From Uranotaenia lowii (lineage: Eukaryota > Arthropoda > Insecta > Diptera > Culicidae), in assembly GCF_029784155.1 (NCBI RefSeq), contig NC_073691.1, positions 64,920,839 through 64,984,838 of the forward strand: a stretch of DNA of 64,000 bases, read 5' to 3'. The translations under genes and the position numbers were made by a program. The stretch's first letter is position 1. Each line of letters starts with the position of its first letter. This document shows positions 1-8,759 of this stretch, piece by piece. Below the pieces are notes generated by a model. The model made no database searches and was not told the DNA's origin. It worked only from the letters and a program-made list of their open reading frames with translations.

Positions 1-1388
1 TTTCTAATCATCTTTTTCAGTAAATTTTACCTTTTTCGCATTCACCTTGCAAAAAAGTATACAATACCGTTTTCCCAATCATTGATTTAAACATAAATGC
101 TTGTTGGTTTCTTCAATAAAAATAAACCAAAAACAATTTTTTTTTAAATTTATATTTACTTGAGACAAATAGACTGCCCTGAATGCCCTGATTTGATTCA
201 TTTGAAAAAAAAAATCACACAAAATACCTAAGTCTATTTTTGTTCAAAATTTTACAGTCCAAATCAGTGCAGTGTTTTTATGGATTGTTTACAAAATTTA
301 AGGGAATTAGGGGTGAAAAGGCACTATATCTCCGTTCGTATGCTCGTGCGGCATCTGAAACTATGTCCAATCGATACTCTGGACATTTTCGTAGATACGA
401 GAAGCATATTTTCATAGATTTCGTTCATGTAGGAGGGAGATATTGAATATCTTCGCGGTTTATACACTTTTTCCCATGCAGAAAAACATATATCAATGAA
501 AAAAAATAATCGATGAATCACTTTCACGGATTACCTCTTAAAATATTGCGGTTGGGGTTCAAAGCTATTATGTTTGACTTCTTTTAAGGTACGACCTTAA
601 CTGCTCACAATTTGACCGCACCGAACCGAACGCCATGTACATATATGATTTCGAGAAAATTGAGTTCAAAGTTTACAGCCCTAACAATAAGTACCTTTTC
701 GTATGATATCTTATTTAGTCATCTTACCAACAAATTCAGACTCTTATAAAGGTATAGAGACTATTATTGTTGATTTATGACATGATCATCAGAAAAAAAA
801 ATTAGATTTTAATAACGATATGTTAGCACTCAGTACACTCTGGTCGAACAAAAATGTTGAAAAAAATGCCATGTATTATCATTTGACTAGGCAACTTGTT
901 ATAAACTTAAAAGCCTAAGAACAGGCGCTTTCGTCACAAAACGAGTATGGCTGATGCTTGAAAAATTGTATTTTGCGTTGAATCAGAGTCAATCGAGTTA
1001 TACAAATTTCCCACTTTCTGAATCAAAAATATTCTAGATTATAACGTAAAGTTGAATTCTGAACGATAGTGAGCAATAAATTCAAGTTCCTTCTATCATT
1101 AAATGTTAAAAATTCTAAAAAATGATCGTCCAATATTTTTGCAATTATTACTTAACAATGACTTCAGAAGTGCACCTGGAAAATGCTTGCAACTGACTTT
1201 CATACAAACTGTTCATGACATATTCCAAGTTGAAAGCGAAACGGAGTTCGTATGGGATCAGCTAGTTCAAAAATAAATTTAAAGGTACTCAGTGCGGTCT
1301 GGCTGAACGAAATATCGTACAAATGCTGACGATACGCAACATGAAATCTCGGTTTTGAAGGAGCCCAAGAACATTATCGAATCTAAAA
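1..1388. other. AT-rich DNA, no recognised feature
   Basis: Reading frames are at most 68 codons and no protein motif, tRNA-like box or clear inverted repeat was seen. Confidence 0.5.
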
Positions 1389-2896
1389 TCCAGGAAGACT
1401 GAATATTCTTTTATGTATGTATGGTTCCCCCATCGGTAGCAAGGTCCAGCCTATGTCTATGCGGCTTGGCCTTCGAATTGCTTCTCAGACCTACACTGCC
1501 GTTCTACGCAAGAATGTCCCATGTGACTTTTGGGTCATTTTCACTTTTTTGCTGGAAACTGCTTATTATGGTGTTATCTTGCGAATACAAACACAAAAAA
1601 GTATACTTTGTTCTGAACATCTACGAAATTTTCATCTTGGTGGTTGTCTCTATGTTGATGTTCCTACGCAAGAATGTCCCACTGAGAAAAACTCTTCAAA
1701 AACCACTCGACTGTAACAGAATTCCTCAAAAATCGCTTTAGTGACACATTTTACTGTAATGTTGAACGTTAAATGTATTTTTTTATGAATGAAGGTCACA
1801 GGGATGGACAAGGGAGAGGGGGTCACTTTAATGAAAGCTTTTTCTCCACTTCCGGTTCAGGTCCATCATTTTGTCTTATTTTTGGTTCCTCATAATAAGC
1901 ATATTTTCGGATACTTATAGTATTTTTTGGCCTATGTTATCGAAGCTCCAGAATGTGTTATTTAAATGAGCTCGATCATTCCGGCTAATATAATTATGGC
2001 AATGCTTCCGGCATCCACAGGAAAACAATTAATCGATGCGCAATATTGCGCTTCCGCGTAGAATCTTCCTTGATTATTTCTTCCATAGTTCTAAAAAAAG
2101 TTTTAGAAAAAAATTGAATCGGATTCATTTGGGTCATCCTTCAACTTAGAAAAAACATTTCCAATTCTGATTTAGGTGTCATTGAATCCGAGGAAATCGT
2201 AATTACTGTCTGACACTGTTCTCTAAACTTGACTCCAAACCGTAAACCTTCAGCATCAATAATGTACTCATCTTATCTATAGTTTTGAACGCTCAAATAT
2301 ATTTTTTTTCCGAAACACTTTTAAATCCTTCCCATTCCCGAACAATAACAAAGAAGAAAAAGAGCTCGTGTGACAGTTTTTCCATAGAAACAAAAAAAAA
2401 ACACACGCTCATATTCTACGCAAAAGTGTCACACGAAGCGTTTTTGACGATTATCTTCTGCTTTGAGGAAAAAAAAAATCAAAAAGTAAGTATAGATTCC
2501 AATGTAAATTGACCAACTACAAAAACAATATGCATGAAAGGTACGGAAGAGCCATAAATTTAACGAAAATCCGAAAAACAGATCAAAATTTCAATCGCGT
2601 TTTTCTCGCTTGCTCGTTTTTCTACATGGGACAATCTTGCTTAAAAGGGCAGTACAATGGTTGGCAATCCACTCCGCTTGCAATAGTCTCTCTTCAGATT
2701 AACCCCAGATGCATTCCCTCTGAAATATTTATTGCTTTTAGTTGAAACACATCTTACCTGTCAGCAACTTATGGGATTACCCAAAAGTTTTTCTTGCCAA
2801 TACCGGGAATCGAACCCAGTACGCCTGGGTTACCAGAATCGCGCCAGCCTATCCGCTAGACCACTTCAGCGCTTTCCAGGAAGACTGAATATTCTT
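1389..2896 (-). mobile_element. tRNA-derived SINE (family B) with 22-bp target duplication, split by another element
   Basis: A perfect 22-bp direct repeat, beginning TCCAGGAAGACTGAATA, occurs at 1389-1410 and 2875-2896. The enclosed minus-strand sequence starts at 2874 with a tRNA-like head: AGTGGTCTAGCGGATAGG (A box) and GGGTTCGATTCCCGG (B box). It ends next to the left repeat with a CATACATACATAA tail (1411-1424). These are the marks of a retroposed SINE. The body is interrupted by an inverted-repeat element at about 1489-2655. A second, shorter copy of the family is at 29705-29856. Confidence 0.75.
1489..2655. mobile_element. Inverted-repeat element, family D copy 1
   Basis: The left end reads TACACTGCCGTTCTACGCA and the right end, reverse-complemented, TGTACTGCCCTTTTAAGCA. 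Both are followed by AAGAATGTCCCATGT-like sequence and the right end also by AACGAGC...CGAGAAAAACGCG. Internal copies of ACGCAA(A/G)A(G/A)TGTC lie near 1670 and 2415. No transposase frame is present, so it is non-autonomous. It is inserted inside the SINE above. Copy 2 is at 6738-7881 and is better preserved. Confidence 0.6.
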
Positions 2897-2989
2897 CCTC
2901 TTAAAATCAATTTTTTTTCCACTGCCTGCAACATTGTTTTTTTTTCATTAAATCATAAAATATACTATTAAAATTAGTGTACATCATGG

Positions 2990-3528
2990 ATTGCAATTTA
3001 AACCGTAGATTTAGATAAATGGAAGTCAAATAAGTGCGAGACAACATTAAAAGTTTGACAACATCGGTGTAAGGGTTGATTTTGTCCGAATACTGTTCTG
3101 CTTCTTGCTAACAAAAAAAAATCAACTAATTGCGTAGCTGTCGAGCCGGAGCGTAGAGGTTTAAACTCTGGAGCAGTTGAGGACAGTCTAGATATGATCA
3201 TGATACATCAAGATACATCATGATACAATCTTTCGTACATCAGGACTACAAATATAGGTCGGTAATTTTCCACACGATGAACGTTTCCAGACTTATGGAT
3301 TGGAGAAATAGATGCCCTTTTCCAAAGAGCTGGAAAGACACCTTCCGATACTGACTGATTGAAAATCGTGGCAAGTGACCGACGAAATTTGCATCCCATC
3401 AGGCCCCGAACATTTCGAAGAATCCTTAGATACCAATACTTTTAGAATCTCCTGGTCTGAAAGTACGGGCAGCGGGAGTCTAATGCCGAGGTCTTGCAGT
3501 GTTTCAAGGTAATCATAAGTGCACAACA
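2990..3528 (-). pseudogene. Jockey-clade reverse transcriptase remnant, C-terminal part
   Basis: Broken minus-strand reading frames carry Jockey-type RT sequence in order. First LPLPVLSDQEILKVL then SSKCSGPDGMQ at 3528-3390 (compare the usual SKGPGPDG). Then, after a frameshift, FNQSVSEGVFPALWKRASIS, PIHKSG and VENYRPI (3370-3250). After an internal deletion come SRTVFGQNQPLHRCCQTFN and VVSHLFDFHLSKS (3130-3000), the RT C-terminus. The YADD catalytic block is absent. The N-terminal part continues at 6301-6735 beyond a large insertion. Confidence 0.8.
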
Positions 3529-3705
3529 ATTTTTTTTTGCTGGAAACCAGCAAAATTTTGCTGGTTTTTGTCCCGCTGACTTTCCAGCAAAATTTCCAGC
3601 AATTTGAATTGCTGGAAAAATCAGCAAACATTAGTGCTGGATTCCAGCTATTCAAATTGCTGGATATCAGCAATCCAGATTGCAGGAAACCAACTATTTC
3701 TTTCA
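3529..3705 (-). repeat. CAGCAA-family arm, copy 1
   Basis: Short alternating inverted words GCTGGAAACCAGC, TTTCCAGCAATTTG and ATTGCTGGA. Read on the minus strand it ends GCTGGTTTCCAGC followed by an A-run, like the copy ending at 41130. Confidence 0.7.
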
Positions 3706-3806
3706 AAACATTCGGTTGTATTTGGTATCAAATTAATATTTCAATTCGATATTAAATATTGAATACTGGCTGTGCCTATGATGAGCAATAAATAAAAATT
3801 ATTAGG

Positions 3807-4035
3807 CCGCCGACCGTGGCCTAGAGGATAGCGTTTAAGTCTTCTAAGCCAGAGGTCATGAGATCGAGTCTCGGTCACGGCATACATAGTACTCTTTCTG
3901 CATCAATGTGTTAGCATCAATAAGATGCTAGCCATTATATCCTTGAAGGATGTACGCTTTAGTCTAAAGTAGAATTTAGTTAGATCTCTTCAAAGAAACA
4001 TGAAGTTTCACTGAGATCCTATATGTGTGTGTTCG
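3807..4035 (+). mobile_element. tRNA-derived SINE, family A copy 1
   Basis: The head GCCGACCGTGGCCTAGAGGA contains an A box (TGGCCTAGAGG) and, further on, a B-box-like GATCGAGTCTCGG. The CTTCTAA loop suggests a tRNA-Arg(TCT)-like ancestor (inference). The non-tRNA body carries GTTAGCATCAATAAGATGC and ends in a GTGTGTGTTCGTG tail. The copy at 15953-16175 has the same head, body and tail. Confidence 0.75.
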
Positions 4036-4295
4036 TGTTCGTTATTTTCTTCCATTTTTTTTAATTATGTAGGTATGTTTATTTCCAAAACTATATATTT
4101 TTTTAATATACCAGCACCTGCTCTGCTCTGGTGTGGCAGCTTTGCGCCAAGGTGTTGACCACCTGAAATAGAGTTTGGATTACTATCTTTCGTGAAATAT
4201 CTACCTATCCAATAAAAACTCACCCTTGACTTGATGTCTGCAGACAATGGTTGCTATAATATAGAGGAAAATAAGAATAATTTATTAATTTATTC

Positions 4296-4945
4296 AAAGT
4301 TCGTTCCGCTCGTCCAGTAGTAACAAGGTCACGATCGACGGCGACGAGCTGGAGATAGTCGAAGACTTTGTCTATCTCGGCTCACTGGTGACCGCAGACA
4401 ATGACACCAGCCGTGAGATCCGGAGGCGAATTAGCAGCGGAAGTCGTGCCTACTTTGGACTCCACAAGCAACTGCGGTCGAGAAGACTTAGTCTTCGCAC
4501 GAAGTGTAACCTGTATATGACGCTCATTAGACCGGTTGTTCTCTACGGGCACGAGACATGGATATTGCTCGAGGAGAGTTTTAAGAACCATCTTTGGCGG
4601 CGTACAGGAGAACGGAGTGTGGAGGCGTAGGATGAACCACGAGCTCGCGCGACTCTACGGCGAACCCAGTATCCAGAAGGTGGTGAAGGCTGGCCGGATA
4701 CGCTGGGCGGGACATGTTGCGAGAATGCCGGATGACTGTCCTGCAAAACAGGTGTTCGCCACGAATCCGGTAGGAACAAGACGAGCGGGGGCGCAACGAG
4801 CGAGGTGGTTAGACCAAGTGGAGCGTGATCTGGCGAACGTGGGGTGCCCGAGAAATTGGAGAACGGTTGCCATGGACCGAGTGAATTATAGGAATTATGT
4901 TCGTCAAGTTATGTCGTGAGACGGTATACTATGTAAATAAATAAA
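4296..4945 (+). pseudogene. 5'-truncated non-LTR retrotransposon (3' end of RT ORF)
   Basis: Plus-strand frame 4319-4594 reads VTIDGDELEIVEDFVYLGSL, DNDTSREIRRRISSGSRAYF and LIRPVVLYGHETW. After a frameshift or small deletion near 4580 it continues in another frame as RRVLRTIFGGVQENGVWRRR, IRWAGHVARMPDD and RARWLDQVERDLANVG to a stop at 4919. This is the common C-terminal region of insect LINE reverse transcriptases (thumb and beyond). A TAAATAAATAAATA tail follows. Only the last fifth or so of the ORF is present, as usual for truncated LINE copies. The clade is not certain. Confidence 0.85.
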
Positions 4946-4947
4946 TA

Positions 4948-6051
4948 CAGTAGTTTTTCGATTTTATCACGGTCGAAAAAAATTTAACCGTGAATTTGGC
5001 GAAACTAAAAACTAAAGTGGAAAAAGTATGTTTATTGTCTTTAATCAATAATTTATAATGTTTTCAGTAGTGGACACGTTTTGATCATAAGATGATATTA
5101 TCAAAGATTACTAAACATAAAGGATCGATTTCTGTTCAAATTATTCTTCTCTAAAGGCATTTTAAGATTTTTTCTTGAAATTAAACCATGTAGAATATCA
5201 ATTTGATAGGCTATATCTAATTAAAGTGAATTATTTAGTTTTTATGGCAATTTAACAGTCGTTATCTCTGTTGTAGGTTTTGAAAAAAAATTCAAAGAAA
5301 AATGCATCAAAAATATTTTCTTCTGCAAATTTCATATTTCAATATTTTAATCTTCTCACCTTTGATTAACCAAAAAATTTACCGTTTCGAAAAATATTTG
5401 TAAATTTGCTCAACTTAGACTTTTAAGCGTGTTTCTCGAAATTTGCTTTGTTTTTCATTAGTAGAAAAACAGAAATTTTAGTCCTTTTGTCATATTTCAA
5501 GGCAAAGCTAGCAGAATTTCAAGTTGATCTTCCTATATTATCCATTTAAACAATACTAAAGGCTATCCAATCAGGATTGCGCACGTCACCCTTTCAAATA
5601 AACAAATTAAACTAAGAAATCAGAGACACTTATCTCTTTTCAAAAACGTTTAAATTTTTATAAAATTTGGTTATGACTCGCATAATTGAAAAAGTATAAT
5701 GTTTTAGAGCCGTTAACCAAGCACAAATAACAACACTAGCATTAGCGTGACGTTAAATACTTAAATCGATTAATACTAGTGTTTTAAAAGTCCAAATGAT
5801 GATTTTAAACATTATGTATAAAGCTAAAATAAGCAGTTCAATGGCATTTTCATATTATTGAATACCTTTATACCAGAATATAAATCATAAAAAATATCAT
5901 GAACAAAGACGCGAAAATAAAGGTCCTGGAAATGGTTTCTGATTGATTCTGAAAAAGCGTGATAAAATTTAAACGAAAACCGTGAGAAAATCGAGCGTGA
6001 ATTTGGCGAGTATTGATAAAATCGAACAGTGATAAAATCAAAAAACTACTG
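4948..6051. mobile_element. TA-flanked inverted-repeat element (mariner-type ends)
   Basis: The left end CAGTAGTTTTTCGATTTTAT and the right end, reverse-complemented CAGTAGTTTTTTGATTTTAT, are near-perfect terminal inverted repeats, with TA on each side (4946-4947 and 6052-6053). A subterminal word CGTGAATTTGGCGA occurs near each end (about 4989 and 5996). The 1.1-kb interior has no transposase. TA duplication and CAGT ends fit a non-autonomous Tc1/mariner-like element. It sits in the TAAA tail of the preceding LINE. Confidence 0.75.
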
Positions 6052-6111
6052 TAAATCAAAGTTCGTGAAATAAATTCTCACCCTTTTCAGCGCACGAAAA
6101 CAAACAGACTC

Positions 6112-6300
6112 CAATTTGAAAACTCGATTGCTGATTTTCCAGCAAACTAGATCAATTGCTGGAAAGTCCAGCAATTTGGAACCCGATTGCTGGGTTTTCA
6201 GCAAAAATGACAAGAACACAACCGATTTCTGAAAAATCCAGCAATCAGGAAACCGATTGCTGGTTTCCACAAGAAAATTGGATTGCTGAAATCGAGGAAA
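6112..6300 (+). repeat. CAGCAA-family arm, copy 2
   Basis: Starts CGATTGCTGATTTTCCAGC, identical in order and spacing to the start of the copy at 40978, and continues with CAATTGCTGGA and CCAGCAA words. It lies inverted with respect to 3529-3705. Confidence 0.7.
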
Positions 6301-6735
6301 AAATTTACTGTGTGTAGCCTGGAGAGATTGAGCTGTACACGCTACTATCTGAAATAAAAAAACAGCAAACAAACCAGCAGTTTCCTTAACGCTTTCCGAT
6401 GTCCGTTCTTCAAATGTTACAGATGAAGGAATAGAATTTCCGAGTCGACGACTATTGATATATTTCCAGAAAGAAGAAGGATCTTGTTTTACGTTGCGTT
6501 CAATGTTGCGCGTTTAGAATTGCCGAATATTCTGTCTCCAATCTAGAGAGGATTAATTTGCATTCATCTCTCTGGTCTCGAAATTATCGTTTGCGGGCTT
6601 TACGAACAATGTTACCACTTTTTCGAATTTCAGAGTTCCACCAAGGTTGATTATAAAACTTTTGTCAGCGCATTGTCAGCAGTTCATGTTCATCAACAGT
6701 TCAATAACATTTAACAGCAAGCTGTCATTCATTCA
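6301..6735 (-). pseudogene. Jockey-clade retrotransposon remnant, endonuclease-RT linker
   Basis: On the minus strand the sequence reads NQPWWNSEIRKSGNIVRKAR (6655-6600), then FRDQRDECKLILSRLETEYS and, with frameshifts, KTRSFFFLEIY. This is the PWWN...VRKARK...SFW linker between endonuclease and RT of Jockey-like elements. It ends at about 6300, where the foldback arm begins. The RT resumes at 3528, so both pieces are one element split by 2.8 kb. Stops and frameshifts make it non-functional. Confidence 0.7.
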
Positions 6736-6737
6736 TA

Positions 6738-7881
6738 CTCCCTACACTGCCGTTGGACGCATAATTGTCACATGTGACATTTCGACGTTTTTCACTTTTT
6801 GAAGCCAATCGTCATAATTTGATACGTATTATTGAAATTCTTTGTCGAAACATAAAGTTTATTCTAGAAATTTCAAGAAAAATTCAAAGTCAATTTGTCA
6901 CACTGGGACAAATGGACGCATAACTGTCACACTGAGACGATTGGACGCATATTTGTCACACTCAAGAAATGAACGTGTTATAACTTCGGAACGTCTAAAC
7001 AGAATTTCACCAAACTTGGCATACGAGTCCTTGATAGTCGGGAAGGGATCGCGGAGATATGAAGAGGGAGAGGGTCACTGTTATCGCGACATCCCAGCAT
7101 GTGCAAGAAAAACTCTGCAAACTGCTTCGGGTTCGTTGCTGGCGCTTGGAATAGTGCATGTAAACATACCCGCTTCATCGCATTAGTCAAATTATTACTC
7201 TTCCAGCGCCGTGTAACTGTAATCCACAATTATCCAGGATGGCCATATGTCGGTGGTTTTAGCAGACCATTTTTTTTGTTTTGCTTTGAGTTTCAGATTT
7301 TGGCGCACTTCACAAAATGCCGGAGATGTCTGTTTTGAATGTTTACAAATTATTCCGCCAGAGTCACTACATCCGGAACTTGCCCCAGGACCGTATTCAC
7401 TTAAAACGGATTGATTGTCCTCTTCTGGTATCGCTTCTTTCTCGGTTGCGACATTTTCAACACGGCAGCTTACAATTAGTTGAAGAAATGTTGCTTCCTG
7501 TTAAGTAAGTGAGCTGCCGCAAATTGCTCCTCCGACCCGTTTTATTGATCGAACCCGTTAAAGACTTCATGTTTGTCACCAGATAATGTTCGCTTTTAAA
7601 TAATTCGTGGTGTGACAAATATGCGTCCATTTTTCGACTATTCATAGAATTTCGCGGCATAAATGTCACACAAGGATTTTCATTGAAAAAACAGTTCATT
7701 TTCGAAAAATTTGATCGAGGCTCATATGATAGGAGTATACTTTAGAGATCTACGGCATTGGAGTCAACAAAAATTGCGAAATTGTGCGATAACAGCGAAG
7801 TGTTTTTGTGAAACTTTGATTGCGTTTTTCTCGCTTTGCCTTTTTGTAACATGTGACAATTATGCTTCCAACGGCAGTACA
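6738..7881. mobile_element. Inverted-repeat element, family D copy 2
   Basis: The termini are inverted copies of about 38 bp: ACTGCCGTTGGACGCATAAT on the left, and ACTGCCGTTGGAAGCATAAT reverse-complemented on the right. Both continue TGTCACATGT. The word GACGCATA(A/T)(T/C)TGTCACA recurs internally at 6912, 6945 and inverted near 7620. Interior frames, such as 114 aa at 6842, carry no transposase motif. Two copies in this window share both ends, so this is a family and not a chance palindrome. Confidence 0.7.
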
Positions 7882-8084
7882 GTTCGGTCTGGTTGAATCC
7901 CGACCAACTTACGCTGGGCAAAAGGGTCACTACTGCCTTGATATGCTGAAGTGACGTACACCCATTTTTTGACGATTTTTACTTTGATTCTATTATGAGC
8001 TTTTTAAGGAGCTCTTTAATCTTTTTAATTTTTAGCCAAATGCCAAATAGGTGTGTAACTAACGATGTTTTTCCAAATGAACGA

Positions 8085-8620
8085 TTGGTCCTGTTGTTAG
8101 AACATATGGATAATAGTGCATATCAATGCCAATGTCAACAATCAATTCATTTGGCATCACTGCTGGTTGTCTAACGAAGTATTGCATGACTACTTTTCAA
8201 GCAATACTTCGCTAGGCACCAGCAGTGATGTCAATTGAATTGAATGTTTTCCAATGCTGAAAGACATAACCCTATTCAACAACTAATAACTTTTTTACCT
8301 TAAAAGATACGAAATAACGGTTTCAGACAAAGTAGTTCAGATCAAAATTTACTTTAAAAAATTTATGCATTGGCACTTAAACCTTTAGCAGACTCGGTTC
8401 CACAAAAGAATAAAAAGGTAGATTTTTTAGTACAAAATACTCAATATTTCTATACAAACCTTAAATTTAAAATTTATTCATGTAATGGTTACTTTAAAAT
8501 TTTGGAAATCATAGATGAATTTTAAACCAAAAAAAAAAAACTTTTTGGACCCCAGGATTTGAAAAATTCAAAAATGACCCCAAATCGACTCAGTCTTTTG
8601 ATCAGTCATGCTGTTCCACA
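8085..8620 (+). repeat. Dispersed repeat with a strong hairpin, copy 1
   Basis: 8155-8220 forms a hairpin: CATCACTGCTGGTTGTCTAA and onward pairs with TAGGCACCAGCAGTGATG, with about 30-bp arms and a loop of about 15 bases. The following sequence (GTTTCAGACAAAGT, AGACTCGGTTCCACA, GGACCCCAGG, AAATCGACTCAGTC) recurs inverted at 29045-29490. No coding capacity. Confidence 0.65.
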
Positions 8621-8759
8621 TGGTATAATTTAATTTTTCGTTGAAATTGGCGAGTGGATTTTGCTTCACGAAAATGTCTTCTTTAGCAGATATCTCTTCC
8701 GAAAAGCATTCCGATCGATTGTTTGGACAGTGATATCGTTTCAAAAATCTAACCAAATT

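Larger units (their letters stand above)
3529..6300. mobile_element. Foldback-like element with CAGCAA-rich inverted arms, loaded with later insertions
   Basis: The ends (about 3529-3705 and 6112-6300) are inverted copies of a short family built from TTGCTGG(A/T)...CCAGCAA words. The segment exactly separates two halves of one Jockey-type element. Outer ends resemble each other: CACAACAATTTTTTTTTGC on the left and, reverse-complemented, CACAGTAAATTTTTTCC on the right. No transposase is seen. Inside lie a SINE (3807-4035), a truncated LINE (4296-4945) and a TA-flanked element (4948-6051). A smaller relative is at 40500-41130. Confidence 0.55.

Noticed and set aside
2795..2874. Functional tRNA gene on the minus strand
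   Set aside because: A and B boxes are present, but the acceptor stem does not pair and the head is joined to a SINE body bounded by a 22-bp duplication.
3807..3885. Functional tRNA-Arg gene
   Set aside because: The same head and body recur at 15953-16175 with a shared non-tRNA tail, so it is a SINE.
6842..7186. 114-codon frame inside the family D element as a transposase
   Set aside because: No DDE-type or DNA-binding pattern; it overlaps internal repeat words.
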